Of a DNA stretch of 64,000 nucleotides, positions 31,144 to 39,614 are shown piece after piece. This stretch comes from Acinetobacter sp. SAAs474 (GTDB taxonomy: Bacteria > Pseudomonadota > Gammaproteobacteria > Pseudomonadales > Moraxellaceae): the NCBI RefSeq assembly GCF_032823475.1, contig NZ_CP127915.1, positions 3,038,001 to 3,102,000 of the forward strand, in the 5' to 3' direction. Numbering within the stretch: position 1 is the first letter of the stretch; each line of letters starts with the position of its first letter. The notes below the pieces were generated by a model. It had not been told where the DNA came from and searched no databases. It was given only the letters and a program-made list of their open reading frames with translations. Both the position numbers and the translations under genes were made by a program.

Positions 31144-32010
31144 ATGTCTTTAATTGAACGTTTATCTAAAAATAAAACAACCACTTTACTTACTGGTGAG
31201 TGGATGACTATTAAGTGGACCCCTGATTTAACTTCACAAGAGTTTTTTAATATCGGTGTTGTATTAAAAACAGACACTGAAGTTTTTATTCGCACAATTG
31301 ATGGTGATAATTTTAATCGATTCTCATGCATGTTTGGGGAGGAAATGAAATTTCATGCTCAACGTATTACAAAACTAGCAGAATCATTAGCTAATGATGA
31401 GTGCTTAGAACTATCAGACCAATTAGTGTTTGATAATCGTGGATTCATTCGTGGTAAAAGCGGTAGTCAATTAATTGACCATCTATTTGAAATAGCTGTA
31501 CCTCTTGGTCGCCCAATTATCTCAAAAAAAAGAAATAATACCGGATTTAATTCATTTAACTTTCAACAATTAAGTAACAGTTTACTAGATGAGTTAAAAC
31601 GTCAAGATCATGATGGTCTAAGTTTTGATAAACTTATTCCTACATCTAGATTCATAGAGATTAATCAACAAAATATTCACATACCATTGCGACCGAACAA
31701 CTCAAATGTTGTAGGTAATTGGGCCAGTGTTGTTTTTTCAGATCCTGCTAGGATTAAAATGGACTATCTCCAAGCTATTAATGATTTACGAACAGCGTCT
31801 GATCATTTAAAAAGAGAACCTTATCTATTCATATTAAAGCCAAATGAAGAAAATTTAAAAAATTTAAAATCTCACCGTATTGATCAAATTGATGAAATTA
31901 TTGATAAATTGGATAGGACATTAAGACCACAAGGAATTGAACTATATAGCTCAACATCACTAGAAGGTCTAGCTAGTGGAATTTATGAATGGGATAAGGC
32001 AGTAGCATAA
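31144..32010 (+). CDS. Partner of the HipA-like kinase, DUF3037-like
   Basis: 288 residues; the ATG follows the kinase stop with no spacer. The N-terminal part (GEWMTIKWTPDLTSQEFFNI followed by GVVLKTDTEVFIRTID) resembles DUF3037, a family often found beside HipA-like kinases. The middle is variable and the C-terminus helical (RIDQIDEIIDKLDRTLRPQG). May be the regulator, target or substrate-binding partner of the kinase. Family call is moderate. Confidence 0.6.
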   Translation: MSLIERLSKNKTTTLLTGEWMTIKWTPDLTSQEFFNIGVVLKTDTEVFIRTIDGDNFNRFSCMFGEEMKFHAQRITKLAESLANDECLELSDQLVFDNRGFIRGKSGSQLIDHLFEIAVPLGRPIISKKRNNTGFNSFNFQQLSNSLLDELKRQDHDGLSFDKLIPTSRFIEINQQNIHIPLRPNNSNVVGNWASVVFSDPARIKMDYLQAINDLRTASDHLKREPYLFILKPNEENLKNLKSHRIDQIDEIIDKLDRTLRPQGIELYSSTSLEGLASGIYEWDKAVA

Positions 32011-32037
32011 TCTAATCACATCTACATCAATTTATCT

Positions 32038-32060
32038 AACCCACCCAGTGTGGGTTTTCT
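32038..32060 (+). terminator. Terminator of the repressor/HipA operon
   Basis: AACCCAC CCAGT GTGGGTT, 7-bp stem, followed by TTCTTTT on the plus strand. Confidence 0.8.
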
Positions 32061-32081
32061 TTTGTCTGTTAAAACATAAAA

Positions 32082-32151
32082 GTTTCCATAATTAAAAATA
32101 AGTTTCCTTTTGTTGACTTTCTTATTGACAATAAAGTTTCCTTTGGTAAAC
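32082..32151. promoter_or_regulatory. Left operator region: three repressor sites
   Basis: GTTTCCTTTGGTAAAC (32136-32151) is a full copy of the dyad found at the cI-cro region; GTTTCCTTTTGTTGAC (32102-32117) and GTTTCCATAATTAAAA (32082-32097) are weaker copies. A TTGACT/TTGACA pair of possible -35 boxes lies at 32113-32118 and 32125-32130. This is the PL/OL equivalent controlling the plus early operon. Confidence 0.75.
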
Positions 32152-32168
32152 TAAACCTCGTAAACAAC

Positions 32169-32206
32169 AAAAAAGCACCTAACTTTTCGACGGACAGGTG
32201 CTTTGC
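32169..32206 (-). terminator. Leader hairpin of the plus early operon, terminator-like on the minus strand
   Basis: AAAGCACCT and AGGTGCTTT form a 9-bp stem with a 15-base loop (AACTTTTCGACGGAC). On the minus strand TTTTTTG follows, so it would stop transcripts coming from the right; on the plus strand it would be a stable leader structure just before the first gene. Confidence 0.5.
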
Positions 32207-32223
32207 TAAATAGCGAGATCATT

Positions 32224-32475
32224 ATGAAGCAATTCCCTATTCAGAGTCAAATCTCCATCCCTGCGGATAAAGGCATGACCTCTCAAATCCTTTATCGTGA
32301 ACCAACTCACGAAGAAATGTACGGTAAAAAAGGTACGGCTACAGGCAATTTATTTGCGTGGATTTTTCTTATTGCTGTGTTTTTTGGTCTTGGCTTAATG
32401 CTTATCAAAACTGCTGAGCGCGAATCAGCAAATCAAGTCCAAGCGATTGTAAAAGCTGTGGAGGTGGCGAAGTGA
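32224..32475 (+). CDS. Small single-pass membrane protein
   Basis: 83 residues from ATG 32224; one transmembrane helix (LFAWIFLIAVFFGLGLMLI) near the C-terminus after a soluble N-terminal part (MKQFPIQSQISIPADKGMTS). First gene of the PL-type operon. Unknown function. Confidence 0.65.
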   Translation: MKQFPIQSQISIPADKGMTSQILYREPTHEEMYGKKGTATGNLFAWIFLIAVFFGLGLMLIKTAERESANQVQAIVKAVEVAK

Positions 32476-32750
32476 ATAATTCTACTGTCGTCATGCCATT
32501 CGGTAAGTATGCTGGCACTCCAATTTCAGAACTAAAACCAAGCTATGTGAGCTGGTTACTTACTCTCGAAAACTTGAAATCTGACTTACGTTTAAGTCTA
32601 GAGAAAATTGTTTCTGATCGTGAAAAACAATTTCAGCGTCGTAAAAAATTAGCAATAGGTCTTCAACAATCACACATCGCATCTTATGAGCGTCGAGCTT
32701 ATAAACATAATCGTGGGCGTGGTTGGAATAACTCTACTGGTTGGAATTGA
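32472..32750 (+). CDS. DUF3820-like protein (ExoX C-terminal-type motif)
   Basis: 92 residues. MPFGKYAGTPISELKPSYVS followed by WLL is the DUF3820/ExoX_C motif, and the C-terminus is basic (RRKKLAIG, YKHNRGRGW). The same motif ends the exonuclease at 33871-34551 in this operon. GTG start overlaps the previous stop by GTGA. Confidence 0.75.
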   Translation: MNNSTVVMPFGKYAGTPISELKPSYVSWLLTLENLKSDLRLSLEKIVSDREKQFQRRKKLAIGLQQSHIASYERRAYKHNRGRGWNNSTGWN

Positions 32751-32761
32751 GGGGAATCATC

Positions 32762-33874
32762 ATGGCTTTAAATATTATTACTCCTGCTCAAATTATTACT
32801 GTAAATGCAATCAAGCTTTATTTTTATGGTGATCCAGGTATGTATAAAACAACTCTTGGTATGACTGCTAATAAAGCACTCGTTATTGATGCTGACAAAG
32901 GTGCATATCGAACTGGTGCTAATCGTCGTGCGGATGTTGTGGTTGCAGAATGTTGGAATGATATTGCAAATATTACTACAGCAGATTTAGAGGGTTATCA
33001 AACTGTTGTTTTTGATACCATCGGACGTGTACTTGACTTAATTAAAGCTCACCTTGCAAATGATCGAAAAAATACAAAAGGTGATGGCTCTCTAAAACTT
33101 AATGTACAGGGTGTAGCTAACACAATGTTTAGCACCTTCGTAAACAAAATCATTACAAGTGGTCGTGATGTAGTTTTTATCGCACATGCAACAGAGGATA
33201 AAAACGATAATCTTACTCTAATTAGACCTGATTTGGGCGGTAAAAATCGTCAGGAGATTTATCGTTTATGTGATGCTATGGCTTATCTATGTTTAGAAAC
33301 AAATAAGCAAGGTATTCAAGAGCGTGTTTTAAAATTTGAATCACAAGAAGGTTATCACTCTAAGGATGCTGGCAGTTTGGGAAATGTTCCTGTACCAGAC
33401 TTAAGACAAAGTCAAAATAGTCACTTTCTTGGGGACCTCATTGAAAAAGTCAAAACAACATTAAATACAATGACACCTGAACAACAGGAAGCTCAAAAAT
33501 TAAAACTTGAATGGGAACAGTGGGAAAAATCATGTGTGGAGGCTAAATATCCTAGTGACTTTAATGCCCTTATGTCTGAACTCAAACAAGAACATCCAAA
33601 CTTTAAGAATATGTGGGAATGCATGAAGCATTTTGCTTACCAGTTAGGCTTTACCTACAACAAACAAAGCACTAAATGGATTGAAATTGAGATTGTTCAG
33701 TCAAAAATCACAGATGCTCAACGTGACGAACTTCAGGACCTATTAAATCAAGCTGGTATCGATGTAATGACGTTCTGTGAAAACAACGGAATTGACAGTC
33801 TTATAAGTATTGAAGCTCAACATTTTGAAGCTGTTAAAGCAAGCATTATTAACAAAGGAAAAGCTGTTGCATGA
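32762..33874 (+). CDS. AAA ATPase of the Sak4-like recombinase group
   Basis: 370 residues. P-loop YFYGDPGMYKTTLGMTANKA and Walker B YQTVVFDTIGR place it in the RecA-like phage ATP-binding family (AAA_24) to which Sak4-type single-strand annealing proteins belong. The C-terminal 130 residues (TDAQRDELQDLLNQAGIDVM) are a separate helical domain. Start at ATG 32762, with AGGGGAA upstream. Next to an exonuclease, as recombination genes usually are. Confidence 0.75.
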   Translation: MALNIITPAQIITVNAIKLYFYGDPGMYKTTLGMTANKALVIDADKGAYRTGANRRADVVVAECWNDIANITTADLEGYQTVVFDTIGRVLDLIKAHLANDRKNTKGDGSLKLNVQGVANTMFSTFVNKIITSGRDVVFIAHATEDKNDNLTLIRPDLGGKNRQEIYRLCDAMAYLCLETNKQGIQERVLKFESQEGYHSKDAGSLGNVPVPDLRQSQNSHFLGDLIEKVKTTLNTMTPEQQEAQKLKLEWEQWEKSCVEAKYPSDFNALMSELKQEHPNFKNMWECMKHFAYQLGFTYNKQSTKWIEIEIVQSKITDAQRDELQDLLNQAGIDVMTFCENNGIDSLISIEAQHFEAVKASIINKGKAVA

Positions 33875-34551
33875 ACGCAGTAATTTTAGACACGGAAACT
33901 CATGCTTTAAACGGGTACCCGATTGAAATTGCTTACATGCCTTGCTCATTTGAGCAGGGTATGTTGGTTGCTGATATTAACCAGGCATTTGATGAGTTCT
34001 TTTCTTGCCCTGAACCAATTTCATTAGGTGCTAAAGCAACTCATCATATTCTTGAAAGTGATATTGCTCAAAAGCCTAGTTATGAAGTGTTTCGTTTACC
34101 AAACACTGTGCAGTACATGATTGGTCATAACATTGATTATGACATTCAGGCAGTAAAGCTATGTGATCCGTCAATCGATGTGAAAAGCATCTGCACTTTG
34201 GCACTTGCTCGAATGGCTTGGAAAAATCTTGATAGCCATACGTTGGGTGCTCTGTACTACAACGTTATGAAAGATCAAGAGAAAGCGCGTAAACACTTAC
34301 AACATGCACATAATGCAAAAGCTGATATCTATTTTACAGGTGTGATTTTAAAAGCATTGGTTGAATGTCTTGGTATTAAGGATATGAATTCATTACATCT
34401 TATATCTGAAACAGCAAGAATTCCTAAAGAAATAAGTTTCGGTAAACATAAAGGCACAGCACTAAAAGACTTAGAGAAGAGTTATGTGTCTTGGTTACTC
34501 AAACAACCTGAACTTGATAAATATTTACGCAAAGCGTTGGAGGCACTATGA
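33871..34551 (+). CDS. DnaQ-like exonuclease, ExoX type
   Basis: 226 residues. DEDDh motifs: VILDTETHAL (Asp-x-Glu), MIGHNIDYDIQA, and HAHNAKADIYFT (His-x4-Asp). The C-terminal tail ISFGKHKGTALKDLEKSYVS followed by WLL is the ExoX C-terminal domain. Degrades DNA 3' to 5' and likely supplies single strands to the neighbouring recombinase. ATGA overlaps on both sides. Confidence 0.88.
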   Translation: MNAVILDTETHALNGYPIEIAYMPCSFEQGMLVADINQAFDEFFSCPEPISLGAKATHHILESDIAQKPSYEVFRLPNTVQYMIGHNIDYDIQAVKLCDPSIDVKSICTLALARMAWKNLDSHTLGALYYNVMKDQEKARKHLQHAHNAKADIYFTGVILKALVECLGIKDMNSLHLISETARIPKEISFGKHKGTALKDLEKSYVSWLLKQPELDKYLRKALEAL

Positions 34552-34763
34552 ATACTCCTAAATTATATATCTGGGCTTATAAGGCAAAAGTACAAGGTGG
34601 TCGTGGTTTTATCCGTGGTCGTGTTGAAGCACCTACTGGCTCTCATGCAGAACAAGCAATTAAGCGTAATAACTTGATGGTTGACTCTATCGATAAGATC
34701 AAAATTGACCGTTCTGTAAATGCTCGTATTTTACCTTATGAAAAGTGGGAAGGTGCAGCATGA
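34548..34763 (+). CDS. Hypothetical phage protein
   Basis: 71 residues, basic: LYIWAYKAKVQGGRGFIRGR, then VEAPTGSHAEQAIKRNNLMV. Overlaps its neighbours by four bases. Unknown function. Confidence 0.65.
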   Translation: MNTPKLYIWAYKAKVQGGRGFIRGRVEAPTGSHAEQAIKRNNLMVDSIDKIKIDRSVNARILPYEKWEGAA

Positions 34764-35080
34764 AAAAAATTACTCTACCCGACTCTTTATCGTCGCCATT
34801 CATCGAATGGTTAGATCGTGGTGGTCACGGCATTAAAGTGAAACGCAACCGGGTAACTGCTACAAAAGGTGATAAGGTCGGCATTATCTATTGTGAAAAT
34901 GGCAAGACTCAAAGCCATTACAACATGAATGAATATCTAGTTGAGCGTTACCAAGTATTTTTAAAACAGTGGCTTAACCATGATAAGCAGTTCATTTTGA
35001 ATCTAAGATCAGCAATGGTTGGTAGGTATTTGGCTTGTCAGCATCAACATAATTTATTAAAGATGGCGAAGGTGGCGTGA
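34760..35080 (+). CDS. Hypothetical phage protein
   Basis: 106 residues from ATG 34760, which overlaps the previous stop (ATGA). KKITLPDSLSSPFIEWLDRG, later YLVERYQVFLKQWLNHDKQF; basic. No family recognised. Confidence 0.65.
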   Translation: MKKITLPDSLSSPFIEWLDRGGHGIKVKRNRVTATKGDKVGIIYCENGKTQSHYNMNEYLVERYQVFLKQWLNHDKQFILNLRSAMVGRYLACQHQHNLLKMAKVA

Positions 35081-35463
35081 TGGAAGATAACAAATTGTGG
35101 TGCGTAGGAATCTGCCCTGAAGATGATAGTCCTCATGAGCAGTCACCTGCTGCATCAAAAGAAATTGCTGAACGTGCTTTGGCTCGCTACAGAACTATGA
35201 CTAAGGCTGAAGGCAATCAGTTCATGATTGAGTCATTTGATGAATACTTTCAGGTTCAAGAATGGGAAGGCACAGCCAAAGACCACCAGGAACAAATGTT
35301 TTATACAGAAGACTGGTTTAAAGAGCCGATGTATCAGTGCAAAAACATGCAGCAAGCCGAACAAGTTTTTAAGTACGGTGAAATCGTGCACTGCTACAAA
35401 GATAGTGCTGAGTTAATTACTTCTGATTTTGAAGAAGCTAAGCACTTCTATGAGGTGGCGTGA
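35080..35463 (+). CDS. Hypothetical acidic phage protein
   Basis: 127 residues: NKLWCVGICPEDDSPHEQSP, then an acidic alpha/beta rest with many aromatic residues (FDEYFQVQEWEG). The start overlaps the previous stop as TGATG. An acidic small early protein; no family recognised. Confidence 0.65.
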   Translation: MEDNKLWCVGICPEDDSPHEQSPAASKEIAERALARYRTMTKAEGNQFMIESFDEYFQVQEWEGTAKDHQEQMFYTEDWFKEPMYQCKNMQQAEQVFKYGEIVHCYKDSAELITSDFEEAKHFYEVA

Positions 35464-35858
35464 TGGATATTCAAGAAAAACAAGCTCGGTGGGCTTTAGA
35501 AAAACCGCTATTTGAAGCTGAGTTTATTCACTCTCACCTTCTGCAATTTTTCAATTTCAATGAAAACACTGGCGATTATGAAATCAAAAGTGAGTTTTCA
35601 GAAGATGAAGACAAAGAGCTCGCTTTTGAAGTTTTAAATACTGGTGGGGTTATGTGGTTACGTGCAAAACGTGATGCCAAAGCCCAAGCGGTGTCGGAAG
35701 GTTTTGTTTTGGTTAAGCGCGAAAGTTTAGCAATGATTTTTGAAACAGCAACAAATGCGCTCGTTTATCATGCAGCAGCGCCCAAGCATGATGCACTCAG
35801 TATCATTCAAGGAATTGCACGAAAAGCCATGATCGAAGCACAGGAGCAAGTGGGATGA
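35463..35858 (+). CDS. Hypothetical phage protein
   Basis: 131 residues: MDIQEKQARWALEKPLFEAE, then a helical C-terminus (LAMIFETATNALVYHAAAPK). TGATG overlap with the previous gene. Unknown function. Confidence 0.65.
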   Translation: MDIQEKQARWALEKPLFEAEFIHSHLLQFFNFNENTGDYEIKSEFSEDEDKELAFEVLNTGGVMWLRAKRDAKAQAVSEGFVLVKRESLAMIFETATNALVYHAAAPKHDALSIIQGIARKAMIEAQEQVG

Positions 35859-36151
35859 AAATGAATGCACCAATTCAAATTGAAATGAAAGTTTATGCTG
35901 TTGAAGAAAAAACTGAACAGCAAGCTGTAGTAACTATGTCGCTTCCAGTTGGTCAATACCCTACTCGCTCTACACTTGAAGCCATATTTAAGAAAGCGGA
36001 AGAAGCTTTACCAGATGGATTTCGTGTGATGAATAAATCTGAATTTTTTAATGCATATTTACAAGAGGAATATGGCACGACTGAAAAATTCGCTACTCCT
36101 GGTTCTCGTGATTTTACAGATGATGTAATTGAAATGGAGCAAGTGGGATGA
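35855..36151 (+). CDS. Hypothetical phage protein
   Basis: 98 residues, N-terminal beta region (IQIEMKVYAVEEKTEQQAVV) and an alpha/beta middle (LEAIFKKAEEALPDGFRVMN). Coupled by ATGA on both sides. Unknown function. Confidence 0.65.
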   Translation: MKMNAPIQIEMKVYAVEEKTEQQAVVTMSLPVGQYPTRSTLEAIFKKAEEALPDGFRVMNKSEFFNAYLQEEYGTTEKFATPGSRDFTDDVIEMEQVG

Positions 36152-36429
36152 AATCAATTTTCTACGTTGTTCCAGATCATTGTGATGCTAGTAGGTATTC
36201 GATCAAGCTTAAACACGACACTGATGTTGAATATATTTCAAGAAATGCTTTTGTTTTTGCAGATGATTGTGCTGAAGATTATTACGATAACCATGATGGC
36301 TGGGAATCTACATGGCCTTTGGAATTTCATTTATATGAATCTGAAGATGCTGATAAACCTTTCCATAAATGTTTAATTTCAATACAAATAAACCCCAGCT
36401 TTAGTTGCAAGGATTTACCCAATGAATGA
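36148..36429 (+). CDS. Hypothetical acidic phage protein
   Basis: 93 residues; strongly acidic centre (FADDCAEDYYDNHDGWESTW). Acidic proteins of this size in phages can mimic DNA, but that is only a thought from composition. Overlaps both neighbours. Confidence 0.65.
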   Translation: MKSIFYVVPDHCDASRYSIKLKHDTDVEYISRNAFVFADDCAEDYYDNHDGWESTWPLEFHLYESEDADKPFHKCLISIQINPSFSCKDLPNE

Positions 36430-36781
36430 AATTAAACAAGCTATGCATTGGCTACTAAACGGGAATACAGGCATGTCAAGCGAGTGCCTAATGGCAACAA
36501 TACTTAATGGTGGTCCTGTAAGTGGTAATGGGTGGGCGACTTATTTTCATCCCAGAGATCCAAGTGATTTTAAGCGTTGTATTGGACTTCTTGAAGCTGT
36601 GCCAACGTTTCGATCACACTTATCTTTAATGAAAAATGTTTCTAAGGAGTGGTCTGTACTAGTCGAGCATTGGGATGAGTTGGAAGTGTTATTAAAAGAA
36701 GAAATTCCGCAACGTTCAGCACCAAGAACATACGCTCGAATGAAAGAATTATTTAACTCTGTGGAACCAACCCATGACTAA
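36422..36781 (+). CDS. Hypothetical phage protein
   Basis: 119 residues, Trp-rich (AMHWLLNGNTGMSSECLMAT, GNGWATYFHPRDPSDFKRCI). Pattern recalls phage proteins of unknown function that lie in early operons. Overlaps neighbours by eight bases. Confidence 0.65.
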   Translation: MNEIKQAMHWLLNGNTGMSSECLMATILNGGPVSGNGWATYFHPRDPSDFKRCIGLLEAVPTFRSHLSLMKNVSKEWSVLVEHWDELEVLLKEEIPQRSAPRTYARMKELFNSVEPTHD

Positions 36782-36977
36782 TAATTTCCAGTGCCATAAA
36801 TGCAATATTAAAGTTGAAGTGCGTGACTGCCCTGTTTGTAAAACAGATGCTCACATGCTGGATCTAAATAATCCGATGGATGCATTTATCGCTAATGGCG
36901 GTTTTGATCAGGCAATGACTAAAGCAGCGGAAAGTTTGCCTGAAGGTGTGGTTGAGAGTTTGAAGGAGATTAGTTGA
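36774..36977 (+). CDS. Small zinc-ribbon-like protein
   Basis: 67 residues. Two Cys pairs, FQCHKCNIKVEVRDCPVCKT (C-x2-C ... C-x2-C), form a probable zinc ribbon, followed by a short helical tail. Likely nucleic-acid or protein binding. Ends right before the excisionase candidate. Confidence 0.65.
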   Translation: MTNNFQCHKCNIKVEVRDCPVCKTDAHMLDLNNPMDAFIANGGFDQAMTKAAESLPEGVVESLKEIS

Positions 36978-37178
36978 ATGAGTTTAAGACTCTTGAATAT
37001 TGAGCAAGTTGTCGAAAAAGTTAATATTTCAAAGCCGACTATATATAACTGGATCAAAAGTGGCTACTTCCCTTCTTCTGTATTATTTGGCAATGGGAAA
37101 AGACAGCTTGCTAGATGGAATGAAGAAGAAATTGACGATTGGATTAAACAACATTACACTCAACCTAGAGCCTCTTAA
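36978..37178 (+). CDS. AlpA-family regulator, excisionase candidate
   Basis: 66 residues of MerR-like winged HTH: LLNIEQVVEKVNISKPTIYN followed by WIKSGYFPSSVLFG and ARWNEEEIDDWIKQ, the AlpA pattern. AlpA/Xis-type proteins control integrase genes or bend att DNA. It is the last phage gene, about 110 bases from the att-like sequence, so excisionase is the preferred role. No integrase gene lies in the window; it should be at the other prophage end. Confidence 0.8.
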   Translation: MSLRLLNIEQVVEKVNISKPTIYNWIKSGYFPSSVLFGNGKRQLARWNEEEIDDWIKQHYTQPRAS

Positions 37179-37289
37179 TTGAGGCTTTAATTTTATTAGG
37201 ACTTATTCTTTTAGCGGTATATATAACGGTATCATTATTTTTTACTTAAAAATAAACGATATAATACAGTAACTTAAATTCATGTTTCT

Positions 37290-37308
37290 AGTCCCGCAGG
37301 GCGCACCA
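37290..37308 (+). other. Prophage attachment site: orphan 3' end of a tRNA gene
   Basis: AGTCCCGCAGGGCGCACCA has the form of a tRNA 3' end: T-loop end, T-stem half CCCGC, acceptor half AGGGCGC, A discriminator and CCA. The bases upstream do not supply the other T-stem half (GCGGG), so this is a duplicated att core; the intact tRNA (perhaps Leu, given the T-arm) is expected at the far prophage end, outside the window. Marks the prophage boundary. Confidence 0.72.
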
Positions 37309-37910
37309 TCCTGATCACAAAATGATGATTTATCTTAAACGCTCTGGTAAATATGGTGAGCTTTTAGTCATCGATTGGCCTTTAAATCCTAAAAATTAAA
37401 TCGATCATCAATCATATTTCGCCATTAGACTCAGTACCTCATCCTCTATTTTGATCATCAATCTGATCAATGCATATTATATTTTAGGCAAGACAAACTA
37501 TCATTCAGTCAATCAATAACAGATCATCCTTTGTAAATTAATTCTGCTACGATCTGGTGAACATAACAGTCAATTTACTGTCATTTTGCAATGATTTGGT
37601 CAAAATAAAAAAAAATACTGTTTAAGCAAAAAATTTATCTTTTTTTTTATTTCCTTACATCAATTAAATAAGCATTTGAAATTTAAGCTTTCATTGAGAA
37701 TTTTCAATTTATCAGATCGCCTTTATATGCCATTTGCCTGTTTTTTAAACTAAGCATTCACCTTTAGAGCATTTACTCTTATTGCAATTATGGTATTTTG
37801 AGCACATGGAGCATACGATAATTTCAAGTAACGAAATAATATCTCCAAATCACACATAAAAGTAATAGCACAAAGTGATGATAACTTTGCATCTCAAGGG
37901 AACATGAAGA
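37309..37910. other. Intergenic region: prophage edge to FadL-like gene
   Basis: About 600 bases. A 25-codon frame at 37,323-37,400 (MIYLKRSGKYGELLVIDWPL) has no ribosome site and may be a relic. The rest is AT-rich, with the FadL-like gene's promoter and leader somewhere in the last 200 bases; I cannot fix the boxes. No other feature seen. Confidence 0.4.
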
Positions 37911-39263
37911 ATGAAACTAACAACTCTTAGCACCGCAATGATTCTAGCGACAATACCCATGACGGGTGCTTTTGCAGCAGCCATGGATCGTTCTGGTCAA
38001 CCAATTTCTGCTTTTTTACAGCCAGGTAATTATTTTGAAGCAGGGATTTCTGTTTTAGATCCAACCGTGACCGGACAAGAAATCTCCGCTTTGGGTGGTG
38101 ACAATATTGACAATATGGGTAGTGATTACTATTTCCCTGGGGCAGCATTAAAATTTCAAGTTAATGATCAATTTTCTGTTGGTTTTCTTTATGACCAACC
38201 TTTTGGTGCCAAAGCACAATATAAAGGTGAAAATGCTTTTGTAGCATCAAACCAAGATATTATTTTAAGTTCACTCCCCTCTATAACCACAGATTTATTA
38301 GAAAAGAAGGGACTACCAATTCCTGAAGGTGCAACATCCGTTAAGGTAGATACCCAAAGCTTTTCATTTTTAATGGGTTATCAACCGAACGCAAATTGGA
38401 ATTTTTATGCAGGCCCAGTCTACCAAACCATTAAAGCAGATGTCAGTTTACGTGGTTCAGCTTATAGTGCCTATAATGGCTATGATGCCCATATTAAAGA
38501 AAATGGCGATTGGGGTTGGCTCGCAGGTTTAGCATACCAAATTCCTGAAATTGCCCTTAAAGCCTCATTAACCTATCGTTCAAAAATCGATTATAGCTTT
38601 AACGCAGATGAAAATTTAGCATTAGCAGATTCATTACTTGCCGCTTTACCTGAATTATCAAATAAAATTGGAAATTTACCTCCCGCAGAACAACTTAAAA
38701 TAGCTAATGCTATCAAAGGTTTAGCTGCTGCAAACAATGCATCAGGAACAACAAAATTATCAACACCACAATCGGTAAACTTTGATTTCCAAACTGGAAT
38801 TATGGAAGATACCGTTGCTTTTGCTAATATACGCTGGGTACATTGGAAAGACTTTGCGATTCAACCATATAAATTTGGTGCTGCGTCTCAAATCGTTGGT
38901 TCCTTGGTCGGCAAGCCAAATGGTTTTAATCTAGTTGAATACTCTAAAGATCAATGGTCTATTTCCACAGGTCTTGGTCGTAAATTTACCGATCAATGGG
39001 CCGGTAATTTCTCGATTGGCTGGGATTCTGGCGCAGGGAATCCAGTCACCACCCTTGGACCAACCAAAGGCTATTGGAGCTTAGGTTTAGGGGGACAGTA
39101 TAGTCCGGCGAAAGATTACTTTATTCAAGCTGGGGTACGTTACTTCTGGCTAGGTGATGCCAAAGCACAAACCGGCGCACAAGCAGGAACCTCTAATTAC
39201 GTGGCAACCTTCGATAAAAACCATGCTTTGGGTTATATGATGAAAATTGGCTATCGCTTCTAA
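37911..39263 (+). CDS. FadL/OmpP1-type outer membrane transporter 1
   Basis: 450 residues. Signal peptide (MILATIPMTGAFA) then the FadL N-terminal hatch with AMDRSGQPISAFLQPGNYFE, beta-barrel repeats and a C-terminal Phe (HALGYMMKIGYRF), the outer membrane insertion signature. Takes up long-chain fatty acids or other hydrophobic substrates. Contains an insert of about 60 residues, around 230-280 (ALAEL-type helix LAALPELSNKIGNLPPAEQL), which is absent from its tandem paralogue. Confidence 0.9.
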   Translation: MKLTTLSTAMILATIPMTGAFAAAMDRSGQPISAFLQPGNYFEAGISVLDPTVTGQEISALGGDNIDNMGSDYYFPGAALKFQVNDQFSVGFLYDQPFGAKAQYKGENAFVASNQDIILSSLPSITTDLLEKKGLPIPEGATSVKVDTQSFSFLMGYQPNANWNFYAGPVYQTIKADVSLRGSAYSAYNGYDAHIKENGDWGWLAGLAYQIPEIALKASLTYRSKIDYSFNADENLALADSLLAALPELSNKIGNLPPAEQLKIANAIKGLAAANNASGTTKLSTPQSVNFDFQTGIMEDTVAFANIRWVHWKDFAIQPYKFGAASQIVGSLVGKPNGFNLVEYSKDQWSISTGLGRKFTDQWAGNFSIGWDSGAGNPVTTLGPTKGYWSLGLGGQYSPAKDYFIQAGVRYFWLGDAKAQTGAQAGTSNYVATFDKNHALGYMMKIGYRF

Positions 39264-39287
39264 TCACTTCATACCCACAACGTAACA

Positions 39288-39323
39288 AAATGCCAATGAT
39301 GCCAATCATTGGCATTTTTTCTA
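39288..39323 (+). terminator. Terminator between the two FadL-like genes
   Basis: AAATGCCAATGA / TCATTGGCATTT, 12-bp perfect stem, six T on the plus strand. The second gene therefore needs its own promoter in the AT-rich 290 bases that follow. Confidence 0.88.
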
Positions 39324-39614
39324 TCTACGCTGAACACCTCATGATTTCTTATCCCGATCGTGCCATAAGACCACTGACCATTGCTGTTTTTTTCAGCAAT
39401 CAGATCATGCTTTCCATTTCACTTTTATAAAGTAAAAACTCTAATTAACTTATTCATTTTAAAATAGTAATTTTATTTTTTTAGATTTTTTACTCTATTT
39501 TTTGCTAAATTTGTGATCTAAATCGTGTTTTAAAAGCAAAACAGAGTATTTACTCTTTTTTTATTTATGTTAGCTTTCCAGCACATTTTGGTTAAAAATA
39601 GCATCAGGGACACC

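Noticed and set aside
30253..32010. Classical HipBA toxin-antitoxin pair
   Set aside because: The second protein has no helix-turn-helix and follows rather than precedes the kinase; the only nearby HTH protein is the CI repressor.
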